Assembly: GCA_963743425.1 (NCBI GenBank)
Contig: CAVUPU010000003.1
Coordinates: forward strand, 124,001-188,000
Source of the DNA: JAJVID01 sp963743425
GTDB taxonomy: Bacteria; Acidobacteriota; Blastocatellia; RBC074
Direction of reading: 5' to 3'
DNA length: 64,000 nucleotides
In this document: piece by piece, positions 19,937-28,761 of the stretch
How the letters are laid out: every line of letters starts with the position of its first letter
Numbering within the stretch: the stretch's first letter is position 1
Translations under genes and position numbers: made by a program
The notes under the pieces: model-generated
Seen by the model: the letters and a program-made list of their open reading frames with translations, nothing else
Databases searched by the model: none
What the model was told of the DNA's origin: nothing

Positions 19937-20458
19937 ATGATCATTCGCCCTGAAAAGCCTGAAGACGTCCCCGCAATCCGAATCGTCATCGAGCAGGCGT
20001 TCGGCCGTCCGGCGGAAGCCGATCTGGTTGACGCTTTGCGCCGAAATGGCAAAGCGACACTCTCGCTGGTCGCCGAAGAAGGTAGCCGCGTCGTCGGTCA
20101 CATCCTCTTCAGCCCGGTGACGGTTGAAACAGGCGAAAGGGAATTGGTCGGCGTCGGACTGGCGCCTGTGGCCGTCCTGCCGGAATTTCAAAATCGCGGC
20201 GGGGGTTCACTGCTTGTTAAAGATGGTTTGGATCGCTGCCGAGAAGCCGGGCATTCTTTCGCAGTCGTGCTTGGCCATCCGCATTATTACCCGCGTTTCG
20301 GCTTCACGCCGGCCAGCCGCTTCGGGATCAGGTGCGAATACGAAGTAGCGGACGAAAATTTTATGGCGATGGAATTAAGAGAGGGAGCTTTGCGCAATCA
20401 AGCTGGGATGGCACGGTATCAACCGGAGTTCAACGGAATTTCCATCAGGCCGGAGTAA
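19937..20458 (+). CDS. GNAT-family N-acetyltransferase (YhbS-like)
   Basis: 173 residues with the GNAT acetyl-CoA-binding pattern: IRPEKPEDVPAIRIVIEQAFG at the start, VGHILFSPVTV, and LAPVAVLPEFQNRGGGSLLVKDGLDRCREAG, where Q/R-x-x-G-x-G/A binds the cofactor, then VVLGHPHYYPRFGFTPASRFG, typical of the YhbS subgroup. The acceptor is unknown. It starts 3 nt after the acyl-CoA dehydrogenase stop. Its stop lies immediately upstream of the remnant of the cytochrome-porin gene. Confidence 0.85.
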   Translation: MIIRPEKPEDVPAIRIVIEQAFGRPAEADLVDALRRNGKATLSLVAEEGSRVVGHILFSPVTVETGERELVGVGLAPVAVLPEFQNRGGGSLLVKDGLDRCREAGHSFAVVLGHPHYYPRFGFTPASRFGIRCEYEVADENFMAMELREGALRNQAGMARYQPEFNGISIRPE

Positions 20459-20770
20459 CATTCGGTTACTATCAAGGACGTACCGCAATCCGAGCGCTCA
20501 TGCTCGCGGGGCTGTGATCATCGTTTCGGCCACTCCGGACCGACCGGACAGAAAAATGTGAGACAGAAAAATGGCATTTCTTATTTTTCTGTCTCACATT
20601 TTTCTGTCCGCTGGCCGAAACGATGATCACAGCCGGCTCGCGGGCGTAAGGTTCCACGACGACGATCACAATCACGAACTCGAGCCTTTCGGCAGAAAGA
20701 GCGGAGACAGTCGCCGATGCCCAATAAGAAGGACCACGCATTCCAACTGCGCCTCATTTTCATCAAGTGA
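20459..20770 (+). pseudogene. Decayed copy of the downstream cytochrome-porin gene
   Basis: Two fragments match the gene at 20923-22221. 20456-20517 encodes VTFGYYQGRTAIRALMLAGL, close to ATFGYYQGRTAIRALVLAGM in the intact gene, and 20690-20770 matches its last codons (NKKDHAFQLRLIFIK then a stop). Most of the gene, including the heme region, is absent. A 123-nt GACAGAAAAATG hairpin sits between the two fragments, so insertion and deletion may be linked. The rest of the gap to 20922 contains only the presumed promoter and leader of the intact gene. Confidence 0.75.
20511..20633. repeat. GACAGAAAAATG hairpin element, copy 1
   Basis: Nested inverted repeat. The outer arms are 22 nt (20511-20532 and 20612-20633, containing GATCATCGTTTCGGCC and its complement). 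The inner arms are a perfect 28 nt (20545-20572 and 20583-20610) built from two GACAGAAAAAT words. The loop is 10 nt. A close relative with the same flanking TCATCATTTCGGCCAC word is at 55938-56040. Confidence 0.9.
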
Positions 20771-20922
20771 TCGCCGTTCGGGCGATACAATTTGTCAACA
20801 TGAATATGTAGGGCAGGAGCATATCCTTCCATTAACTACTTTACGACCATTATCCTTTACGGGTAAAGTGTTTCTACAAACACGCCGGCCGATAAACGAC
20901 TAGATAGGGAAGGACCTTTACA

Positions 20923-22221
20923 ATGCTGAAGATAAAGAGAGAGTGTGTGCGAGCGCTTTTTACATTATTGCTCTTGATCGCCGGAGGCGCGGCTAACGCC
21001 AGAGGCAGAGCGGCGTTTGCGATGCCGATGTTTGCGCGTAAGCTAGGGGTTTCCTGTTCAACCTGTCACACGTCTCCGCCCAGGCTCAACGAAACGGGCT
21101 ATCAGTTTCGCGTGGCCGGCTATCGAATGCCGTCGGAGATCGGAAAGAGCGGCGAAAAGAAACCATTCAATTTCTTCGACTATAACGGCGTGCGGCTCCA
21201 GGCGCGCTACGACGCGACCCACACAAAGACAGGGCCGGACGCTACACAAAACGATAATTTCAGTTTTTACGCGGTGGAACTGTACGCCTTTACAGGCGCT
21301 TGGGGGAAGTATCTCTCGTCAAACCTGAAGGCTACGATCCGCCCGGAAAAATCGTCCGACACTGAAGACCGTCTGAAAGTTGAGGGAAACGTCAAGGTGA
21401 CGGTTGGCGACAAGAACCGGTTCTTCGAGGTTCGCGCAGGCGTCCCTTTCCCGATGGAGGGCTTCGGCGCGTCGGACGCTACGATCACCAACACACGCCC
21501 ATACCTGCAGGATAATGAGGCTAACTTCAACCAGACGACGTTCTTCACGCCGTGGAAAGTCTATCAGCCCGGAGCGACATTCGGCTACTATCAGGGGCGT
21601 ACCGCAATCCGAGCGCTCGTGCTCGCTGGCATGAGATTCGAAGACGAGCGAAATCCCGATCCTTTCGGCGGAAGGGATCCATTCACGACCTCCTCATCCG
21701 CCTTCAAACATAGAGGGGTAGACTTGCAGTTACTCGTGAATCGTATCCTTCACTATAACGGCGGAGCAGTCACCTTATATTACTACCGTGGCAGTATGGC
21801 GCTCCCGATACTAAACCCGGACGGGACGTTTCAACCAGACAGATCCTTCCAAAACGATTTCGAGCGCATTGCGTTCTATGCCAGCTATCCGGTTGCGAAG
21901 CGGCTGACGCTGCTTGGAGGCGTTCAGCGCGGGCGGGACGATATTGCGACGGGAGGTAGATTTACCAGCCTCGGCGCGTACACTGAGGCCGCTACGCCGA
22001 TAATAAACGATCTCACAAATGCGGGAGTCAGAGTTGATTGGTTCGACCCGGCGCGAAATAAGAGTAGAAATGAATTGTACGGGATCACGACCTATCTGAA
22101 TCTGTGGGTGCGCGATCAGTTCAGGTTCGTGGCGGAATATCAGCGAAAAGAACGGAGACAGGCGCCAACGCCTAATAGGAAGGATCACGCATTCCAACTG
22201 CGCCTCATTTTCATCAAATGA
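20923..22221 (+). CDS. Outer-membrane monoheme cytochrome-porin fusion (Cyc2-like)
   Basis: 432 residues. A signal peptide of about 26 residues is followed by MPMFARKLGVSCSTCHTSPPRLNETGYQFRVAGYR, with one CxxCH heme-attachment site at residues 45-49, and then about 360 residues of alternating beta-strands with aromatic girdles (FSFYAVELYAF, VTLYYYRGSM, DQFRFVAEYQRKER) ending in LRLIFIK, as expected of a porin barrel. The order signal peptide, short monoheme domain, barrel, and the length, match Cyc2, the fused cytochrome-porin linked to extracellular Fe(II) oxidation. The FAR...CxxCH...P-LN--G--F context also fits, but broader CxxCH-barrel families share it, so iron oxidation is inference. 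AAGGA precedes the start. A decayed duplicate lies upstream. Confidence 0.7.
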   Translation: MLKIKRECVRALFTLLLLIAGGAANARGRAAFAMPMFARKLGVSCSTCHTSPPRLNETGYQFRVAGYRMPSEIGKSGEKKPFNFFDYNGVRLQARYDATHTKTGPDATQNDNFSFYAVELYAFTGAWGKYLSSNLKATIRPEKSSDTEDRLKVEGNVKVTVGDKNRFFEVRAGVPFPMEGFGASDATITNTRPYLQDNEANFNQTTFFTPWKVYQPGATFGYYQGRTAIRALVLAGMRFEDERNPDPFGGRDPFTTSSSAFKHRGVDLQLLVNRILHYNGGAVTLYYYRGSMALPILNPDGTFQPDRSFQNDFERIAFYASYPVAKRLTLLGGVQRGRDDIATGGRFTSLGAYTEAATPIINDLTNAGVRVDWFDPARNKSRNELYGITTYLNLWVRDQFRFVAEYQRKERRQAPTPNRKDHAFQLRLIFIK

Positions 22222-22265
22222 CCGCTTAAGCGCATCGCGCCAGAAATCCTTTGAGGGTTATCGGG

Positions 22266-22552
22266 TGGTACAGTACGGGGAGCTGACGCCATTGGTATGT
22301 ACACAAGTCAAGAGATGCGTTTTCGTCCCGGAGGGACGCCGGATATTAGCCGGTGGTAGAACCACCGGAACCGCGTCCGCCCATTCCCTAGCCCTGAAAG
22401 GGCGACAGATCAGCTTGGGTCTGTCGCCCTTTCAGGGCTGGAAAGGCGCTTTCAACTGTTTCCGGTGGTTTCACCACCGGCTAATGTCCGCTGTGCCTCC
22501 GGCACAAAGACTTGTGTACATACTAATGGCTGACGCTCCCCGTACTGTACCG
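22266..22552. repeat. GGAGGGGC palindromic element, copy 2 (most complete)
   Basis: This copy shows the whole element in the 378-nt gap between two convergent genes. The outer arms contain TGGTACAGTACGGGGAGC (22266 on) facing GCTCCCCGTACTGTACC (22536-22552); within them are GTATGTACACAAGTC and GACTTGTGTACATAC, then TCCCGGAGGGA, ATTAGCCGGTGG and CCACCGGCTAAT, and a central CCCTGAAAGGGCGACAGA facing TCTGTCGCCCTTTCAGGG. A further GCTGACGCTCCCCGTACTGT unit follows at 22571-22590. Position between two converging genes suits a bidirectional terminator. Confidence 0.88.
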
Positions 22553-22599
22553 AGTTCACAAACCCGGGTCGCTGACGCTCCCCGTACTGTCACAAGTTC

Positions 22600-25500
22600 T
22601 CAAAAATCGAACTTCAACCCCACCCGCATCGTCCTTGGTTTGACGGTTCGCCGAGGCGTGAGGAAATCGCCCAGGCCCGCCGCGCCGAAATCGATGAATT
22701 CCGAGCCGAAGCTGAAGACCGTCGCATTGAACGGGTTGAACGCTTCGATCTGAAGCTCGGCCCTGCTTCTCTCGCTGAATGCGAACTCGCGCGCCAGTCT
22801 CAGGTTGAGCGTGTAGCGGGCGGGCCCTCGCCCGGCGTTGCGTGGCAGATTGCCCGCCGAGCCGATGGTCGGGAGCGAGAACGCGGTGGCCAGCGCCGGA
22901 TCGAGCGCTTCGCCGGGGCGACGCCAGACGATCCGGTCGAGGTCGCCGGTGAAGTTCGGCCTGTCGTTGTTCACGTCGTCGAGGTTGCGGTCGTTGCCGC
23001 GGACGCCGAGGCTGAATGGGGACGATGAGCCGTAGTTGACCGTGCCCGAAAGATTCAGACGAGCGGCCCAGGCGGGGAAGAGGTAATTGCCGCTGATCGC
23101 CACGCGATGGCGGGCGTCTTGCAGGCTCAGGGCGCGTTCGCGGCGGAAATCTCCCACCACGAGCGGAGAAGATGTGTTGACAACGCCGTCGTCGATCAAC
23201 TTGCTCAGCGTGTAGGAAGCGCGCAGGAAGCCGCGTAGAGTAAGCCGCCGTTGCGCTTCGAAACTCACGCCGTGGTAATAACTGTTCCCACGCGATTGCA
23301 GCTCTTCGATTTGAGTAACGGACGGGTCGGAGCGAAGGTCGCGGAGCGCGGCCAACGCCCCCGCGCGTCCGATCGAGTTGTTGGCGGTTGAGGGATTATT
23401 CAATCCGATCACCACGATTCTTCTGCCGTCTTCGATGCTGAGCCGGCTCGGCGTCTGGCTCAGGTCGAAGCGCGCTACGTCGGCATTTTGGCTCGCAGTG
23501 ATAGGCCGCTGTCCCGTAGCGGGATTGCGAGAGTTGTCGAAATCGCGCGAGAGCAGGTACTCGGTGAAATTGTTGAAGCCTGCGGGGAGTCGCGGGGCGT
23601 TGGCGTTGATCTCGCGCCAGAGATGCAATCCGCGATTGAATACGTAGTTGACCTCGACCTTGAAGCCTCTGGCGATTTCGCGTTCGACGCCGAGCGACGC
23701 CTGGTAGCTTTCGGGGATGCGGAAGTCATCGCTCAATCGCCTCAGGAAGCCCGATTCGCGTACGCCAAGCTCAGCGACTCGCGGATCGTTCGCGGCCAAC
23801 ACCGCCGGGAATTGCAATTCCGTCAACAGCCGTCCAGCCGCTTCAATGTTGGTGTCAATCTGGATCGCGTTCGAGGTCAGAATGAAATCATCGAGCGTTC
23901 GCAGCAACGCGCGGTTGTAGAAGGCGCCGTAGCCCGCGCGCACTACAGTTTTGCCGGTTTTGAACGGGTCCCAGGCCAGCGACAAACGCGGGCTGTAGTT
24001 GTTTCGATCCTCGATGACCGTCTCGTTCTCCCAACGCAGCCCGAATGAAAGCGTCAGGTTCTGTTTCAGCTTCCAGTCGTCCTGGAAGAAAACGCCTGTG
24101 TAGGTGTTGCGCAGTTCGGAATCGGTGTTGAATCGATGCCGGTAACGCGAAGGTATGTTGGCGAGAAAATCGGCCGGGGAGTCGAAATCGAACGTCCCGG
24201 TCGTGTCGCTCAGATCAACGAAGCGCGAGTTGATGATCTGAGCGTCAACGCCGATTCGCGCCGTGTGCGCGCCGCGCGCGTAATTCAGAGTGTCTTGAAT
24301 CTGGTAGCGATCTTCGCGGCGGTCAACCCCTGCGAGCGTGCTCGCCCCGGCAACCAGGTTTCCAGTGCGTGTGAGCGGGTTGGCGTTGGCGTCGCCGATC
24401 ACGTCGCGCGGGTCGTCAATGTCAATGATGACGACCGGATTGTCGGCGGGAGGGGCGAAGACGGGCGTGAGCCGCGAAAATTGGAAGCGCGCCGTGTTGA
24501 CCATCCGCGATGAGAGGATGAAGTTGTCGGAGAAGGCGTAAGACTGGCTGTTGCGGCCGGAGCTGAGGAGCGTGTCGAGCGTGCGCCGCCCGCCCGGAAA
24601 GCCTCGTTCATCGCGGTTGCGCGCCAGCGTGAAGAGCGCGAACGCATCGTGTTTCTCGCCAAGCCTGAAATCAACGCGCGATTGAAGAGTGTGCGCGGCG
24701 CGAGGCGTCGTGACCGTCTCATCGTATAGCCCGACCGCCGCTCCGCCGTTGACGGTCACAATCTGGCCGGTTCTGCTGTTGAACGACATGGCGCCCAGAT
24801 TGGCGCCGTTCGGCCTCGGCAATGAGAGCGCGGGGTTGGCGTCAACGGGCGCGAGGGCGATGATCTCCGCGCGGTCATAGATGTTGTCGTACTCGTAAGC
24901 GCCGAAGAGAAAGATCCTGTTCTTGATCAACGGCGCGCCGACGCTCGCGCCCGGATTATGGTTCTGAAACGGGATGCGGAATCCGCGCGTCGGGTCGGCG
25001 TTGCGCGTGTATGAATTGGCGTTGAGGCTTTCGTCGCGGAAGTAGTAGAAGGCTTGCCCGTGAACCTCATTCGATCCGCCGCGCAGACGCAGGTTGACGC
25101 GCCCGCCGGAAGCCCGTCCGTACTCAGCCGAGAACTGATTGGTGATGACCTGGACTTCTTCGACGGCGTGGGTTGAAAGGTTGATCCTTTCGCGCGCGCC
25201 GCGGTCGTCGTTGTTATCCAGGCCTTCGATAGTGATGTTATTGGAAAACGGCGCGCCGCCGGTGAGCGAAAAAACTCCGGACTCTTCGGGCGTCGAGCGG
25301 AAGTCGTCTTTCACGTCGCCTTCGGCCAGATCGCGGACGCTCAGCGCGGGCGGCGCGACGCCGGGTAGCGTGAAGATCAGGTCGAGCGGATTGCGAGACT
25401 CTGTCGGCAGTTTGTCGATTTGCTCTTTCGTCACTGTGCCGCCGACCACCGTTCGCGCGGTGTCGACGAGCGTCGGGTTCGTCGCGGCGTCGATCGTTAC

Positions 25501-25860
25501 CTGGGCCTCGATGGCGGCGGGGCTGAGCTTGAAATCGCGTCGGATCGTCGCGCCAGCGATGGCGCTGATCTTTTCGTGGCGCATGGTCTGAAATCCGTCG
25601 GCCTCGACGCGAATCTCGTATACCCCCGGCGACAGCGTGGTGAAGCGATATCGGCCTTCCTGATTGGTTATGGTCGAGCGTTCAGCGCCGACGCCCGTTT
25701 GCCGGACGAAGACGCGGGCATCGGCGATCACATTGCCGCTCGAGTCGGCCACGAGGCCTTCGAAATTGACATGATCCAGATCGTCAACTGATTTGATCGA
25801 ATCGGCTGAAACATACGACGAGGCGCATAGCGCGCAGACGGCAAGAGCGAGACGAACCAT
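22600..25860 (-). CDS. Oar-like TonB-dependent receptor, intact
   Basis: 1,086 residues with a signal peptide (MVRLALAVCALCASSYVSA), a carboxypeptidase-regulatory-like domain (NFEGLVADSSGNVIADARVFVRQTG ... YEIRVEADGFQTM), a plug (LPTESRNPLDLIFTLPGV, then ITIEGLDNNDDRGARERINLS and VQVITNQFSAEYGRASGGRVNLRL) and a large barrel ending ...RVGLKFDF with a terminal Phe, the outer-membrane assembly signal. This is the intact counterpart of the receptor at 5984-9329. Ligand unknown; Oar proteins bind or transport large substrates using TonB. It is divergent from the ureohydrolase gene, with 223 nt between them. Confidence 0.9.
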   Translation of the reverse strand: MVRLALAVCALCASSYVSADSIKSVDDLDHVNFEGLVADSSGNVIADARVFVRQTGVGAERSTITNQEGRYRFTTLSPGVYEIRVEADGFQTMRHEKISAIAGATIRRDFKLSPAAIEAQVTIDAATNPTLVDTARTVVGGTVTKEQIDKLPTESRNPLDLIFTLPGVAPPALSVRDLAEGDVKDDFRSTPEESGVFSLTGGAPFSNNITIEGLDNNDDRGARERINLSTHAVEEVQVITNQFSAEYGRASGGRVNLRLRGGSNEVHGQAFYYFRDESLNANSYTRNADPTRGFRIPFQNHNPGASVGAPLIKNRIFLFGAYEYDNIYDRAEIIALAPVDANPALSLPRPNGANLGAMSFNSRTGQIVTVNGGAAVGLYDETVTTPRAAHTLQSRVDFRLGEKHDAFALFTLARNRDERGFPGGRRTLDTLLSSGRNSQSYAFSDNFILSSRMVNTARFQFSRLTPVFAPPADNPVVIIDIDDPRDVIGDANANPLTRTGNLVAGASTLAGVDRREDRYQIQDTLNYARGAHTARIGVDAQIINSRFVDLSDTTGTFDFDSPADFLANIPSRYRHRFNTDSELRNTYTGVFFQDDWKLKQNLTLSFGLRWENETVIEDRNNYSPRLSLAWDPFKTGKTVVRAGYGAFYNRALLRTLDDFILTSNAIQIDTNIEAAGRLLTELQFPAVLAANDPRVAELGVRESGFLRRLSDDFRIPESYQASLGVEREIARGFKVEVNYVFNRGLHLWREINANAPRLPAGFNNFTEYLLSRDFDNSRNPATGQRPITASQNADVARFDLSQTPSRLSIEDGRRIVVIGLNNPSTANNSIGRAGALAALRDLRSDPSVTQIEELQSRGNSYYHGVSFEAQRRLTLRGFLRASYTLSKLIDDGVVNTSSPLVVGDFRRERALSLQDARHRVAISGNYLFPAWAARLNLSGTVNYGSSSPFSLGVRGNDRNLDDVNNDRPNFTGDLDRIVWRRPGEALDPALATAFSLPTIGSAGNLPRNAGRGPARYTLNLRLAREFAFSERSRAELQIEAFNPFNATVFSFGSEFIDFGAAGLGDFLTPRRTVKPRTMRVGLKFDF

Positions 25861-26083
25861 AATTATCCTCCTGAAGAAAGAACTGGCTGTTATGCAATTT
25901 TTGTTGTTGGATTTTGCTTCTTGCTGTCGCTGCGGCGCGAATGATAGGCGCGGGATGATATGAAGGCAAGAGATTTCCGGCGAAGATATGAGCTCAAGAA
26001 AAAAAAGATCAGCGCTTCGACTTACCCGAAGAGCGATATCAGGTTTGCGCGCGAGCGTCGCAACGAGTTAGATTCTGTCCGAT

Positions 26084-27004
26084 ATGCAAATACAACTTGA
26101 GGATGACCCTTTTTGGCCGCGAGCCTCCAAATGGTTGTCAGGCGAAAGGGCCGAAACAACTTTGTCCACATTGGCCGTGCTCGGCGCGCCATTGCGGCTC
26201 GGTTCGATCACGCCGGGCCGCTGCGACCTCGCTCCGGCGGCCATCCGCGCAATCCTGCGTAAGTTCAGTTGCTATGACATCGAAGCGGACGCTGATCTGC
26301 GCTCGATCGAAGCGCGCGATTTGGGCGACCTGCCGCTCGCCGATCTGAAACTCGAAGACGCGTTCGAGCCGTTGAAGGACGCTGTTCGCAATGCGCTCGC
26401 CGGCGCCGACGCGGTCGTCGTGATCGGCGGCGACAACGGCGTGACGCGCCCCGGCGTTCACGGCGTCGCGGATTCGCTCGAAGATTGCGGCCTGATTACG
26501 CTCGACGCGCACTTCGATCTGCGCGATCTGTCGAATGGATTGACGAACGGGAATCCGGTGCGAGCGCTGCTGGCCGACGGATTGCCGGGCGAGAACATCG
26601 TTCAAATCGGCATTCAACCGTTCGCCAACTCACAAGCCTACGCGCAGGTGGCGAACGACGCCGGGATCACCGTTGTGACGATGAGCCAGATTCGCGCGCA
26701 CGGCGTCGAGCGTCTGTTGACCGAATCGTTCGACGACCTGGTGGGGCGCGTCGAACACATCTACGTTGATCTGGACGTCGACTCGCTCGACCGGGTCTTC
26801 GCGCCCGCGACCCCCGGCTCTCGTCCGGGCGGATTGACGCCTTACGAATTGCGCCGCGTGGCGTGGCTTTGCGGGGCGCACCCATTAGTCCGCGCGATTG
26901 ATCTGGTCGAGGTCGACCCGACGCAGGATGTGGCCGACGCGACGGTGATGGCGACGGCTGCGTGTTTGCTTTCGTTCGCTTCCGGATTGTTAGCGCGGAA
27001 TTGA
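26084..27004 (+). CDS. Ureohydrolase (agmatinase/formimidoylglutamase family)
   Basis: 306 residues of the arginase/agmatinase fold. Metal-site motifs are GGDNGVTRPGVHG (115 on), LDAHFDLRDL (DAHFD at 141-145) and VDLDVDSLD (229-236). The usual first motif is GGDH, whose His is a manganese ligand; here it is Asn. Next to imidazolonepropionase, the likely role is hydrolysis of N-formimidoyl-glutamate in histidine degradation (HutG-type), but agmatinase or another guanidino-hydrolase is possible given the arginine-decarboxylase operon elsewhere. The start at 26084 is the only well-placed ATG. Confidence 0.78.
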   Translation: MQIQLEDDPFWPRASKWLSGERAETTLSTLAVLGAPLRLGSITPGRCDLAPAAIRAILRKFSCYDIEADADLRSIEARDLGDLPLADLKLEDAFEPLKDAVRNALAGADAVVVIGGDNGVTRPGVHGVADSLEDCGLITLDAHFDLRDLSNGLTNGNPVRALLADGLPGENIVQIGIQPFANSQAYAQVANDAGITVVTMSQIRAHGVERLLTESFDDLVGRVEHIYVDLDVDSLDRVFAPATPGSRPGGLTPYELRRVAWLCGAHPLVRAIDLVEVDPTQDVADATVMATAACLLSFASGLLARN

Positions 27005-27378
27005 ATGTCTCTGGCAATGTTAAGGCTGGCCAGAAATGTTTGTTCAAGGGGTCATGGCTATACGTAATATTAACGATGTATTTTGGGATTGAGCGAGGTA
27101 ATGTAGCGCTCGGAGAGGCTAATGGTGGAACTTGGTATTGGTCCGCAACATATCACCAAGGTAAGCTTTGGAAGCTACTTAGGCTAACGACCGTGAAAGG
27201 CCATTATGATCTGTTCGTGAGCTTCAGTAAACAAGGCAGGGTTGTTGGTATATTGGGAGGTGTCAACTAGGCGATGTCTAGCGATCCGGTCCAGAAGGCG
27301 ACTTTTCCAAAGAGCGAAACGGACAAAGTAAGGCTAAGGCTCAAAGCTGTCACACCGCACGAGATCACGCAGAGGTAG
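27005..27378 (+). other. Gap between ureohydrolase and imidazolonepropionase, no firm gene
   Basis: 374 bases. A plus-strand frame running from inside the ureohydrolase to 27270 reads through SWLYVILTMYFGIERGNVAL and GTWYWSATYHQGKLWKLL, which looks protein-like, but it has no separate start with a ribosome site and matches nothing recognised. Base composition is more AT-rich than the neighbours around 27040-27200, suggesting an inserted or decayed segment. AGAGGTAG just before 27379 is the ribosome site of the next gene. Confidence 0.4.
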
Positions 27379-28632
27379 ATGTACACATCACTTGCCGTCA
27401 TCGGGGCTTCCCAACTTGTCACGCTGGCCGGGCCGGAACGGCCGCGCATCGGCGCCGAAATGCGCGGGCTGGCGATCATCAACGATGGCGCGATGCTCAT
27501 TCGCGACGGGCGCATCGTTCGAACCGGCGCGCGGAGCGAGATCGAGTCGTTGATAGACGCCGATTGCGAGATCGTTGACGCAGGCAAGCGAGTCGTCATG
27601 CCCGGCTTCGTCGACGCGCACACTCATCCGGTCTTCGCGGGCAATCGCGCCGATGAATTCGAGATGCGCGCGGCGGGGAAGAGTTATCAGGAGATCGCAG
27701 CCTCGGGCGGCGGCATCAGCTCGACAGTCCTCAAAACACGCGCGGCGAGCGAAGACAAGTTGTTCGCCGCTTCGAGGCGCTACTGCGAATGGTTTCTGCG
27801 CGCCGGCGCGACCACGATCGAGGCCAAATCGGGCTATGGATTGACGCTCGAAGACGAAGTGAAAATGCTGCGCGTGATCCGGCGATTGGACGAAGAGACG
27901 CCGCTGCGTTACGTTCCGACATTCCTCGGCGCCCACGCCGTGCCTGATGAGTACAAAGACAACCGCTCGACCTACGTCGATCTGATCGTGAACGAAATGA
28001 TCCCGATAGTCACGCGCGAAGGGCTGGCGCGATTCTGCGATGTGTTTTGCGAGCGCGGCGCTTTCGACGTGGATGAGTCGAGGAGGATTCTGCAAGCGGC
28101 GCGAGCTTACGGGATGGGATTGCGAGTCCACGCGGATCAATTCTCGCCGAGTGGCGGATCGCAACTCGCCGCTGAACTTGGCGCAATGACCGCCGACCAT
28201 CTGGAATACGCGGGCGAAGCTCAAATATCGGCGCTCAAATCGGCCAACGTGCAGCCCGTCTTGTTGCCGGCTTCAGTCCTGATGATCGGATCGCATCGTT
28301 ACCCGGACGCCCGCGCGATGATTGACGCGGGATTGGCCGTCGTTCTGGCCACCGATTTCAATCCCGGATCGTCGCCCACGCCTTCGATGCTCTTAGTCCT
28401 GACGCTGGCCTCGACTCAGATGATGATGTCGTCGGCGGAAGCCATCACCGCCGCGACGATCAATGCGGCGTACAGTCTGGGATTAGGCGATGAGATCGGG
28501 TCGCTGGAAACGGGCAAGCGGGCCGATTTCGTGATTCACGATTGTGATGATTATCGGGAGCTTGGCTATTTCGCTGGGATCGAGCATCCGGTTGACGTGT
28601 ATGTGGAAGGACGGTTGGAACGATCTTCATAA
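27379..28632 (+). CDS. hutI: Imidazolonepropionase
   Basis: 417 residues, the standard length for HutI, which hydrolyses 4-imidazolone-5-propanoate to N-formimidoyl-glutamate in histidine degradation. Visible signatures are PGFVDAHTHPVFAGNRADEFEMRAAGKSYQEIAASGGGISSTV (metal ligands His81 and His83), KSGYGLTLEDEVKMLRVIRRL, LRVHADQFSPSGGSQLAAELGAMTADHLEY and VLATDFNPGSSPTPSM. The final EGRLERSS ends the usual composite domain. It is cytoplasmic. The upstream ureohydrolase may supply the next step; histidase and urocanase are not in this window. Confidence 0.95.
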   Translation: MYTSLAVIGASQLVTLAGPERPRIGAEMRGLAIINDGAMLIRDGRIVRTGARSEIESLIDADCEIVDAGKRVVMPGFVDAHTHPVFAGNRADEFEMRAAGKSYQEIAASGGGISSTVLKTRAASEDKLFAASRRYCEWFLRAGATTIEAKSGYGLTLEDEVKMLRVIRRLDEETPLRYVPTFLGAHAVPDEYKDNRSTYVDLIVNEMIPIVTREGLARFCDVFCERGAFDVDESRRILQAARAYGMGLRVHADQFSPSGGSQLAAELGAMTADHLEYAGEAQISALKSANVQPVLLPASVLMIGSHRYPDARAMIDAGLAVVLATDFNPGSSPTPSMLLVLTLASTQMMMSSAEAITAATINAAYSLGLGDEIGSLETGKRADFVIHDCDDYRELGYFAGIEHPVDVYVEGRLERSS

Positions 28633-28685
28633 CCTTTACAAACCACGAAGAACACGAAGGAAACCATAAAGGATCGGCATGTGAA

Positions 28686-28714
28686 TGTGGGACAATTTGG
28701 CAAATTGTCCCACA
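28686..28714. terminator. Hairpin after imidazolonepropionase
   Basis: TGTGGGACAATTTG and CAAATTGTCCCACA form a near-perfect inverted repeat 54 nt after the hutI stop. There is no T-run on either side. A single CCACGAAG-type word (AACCACGAAGAACACGAAGG, 28641-28660) lies between. It could end the plus-strand operon or the minus-strand remnant that stops at about 28762. Confidence 0.4.
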
Positions 28715-28761
28715 CACGTAATCGCAAACAGATCCAGGATGATCAGTTTTGCCGCCAAACA

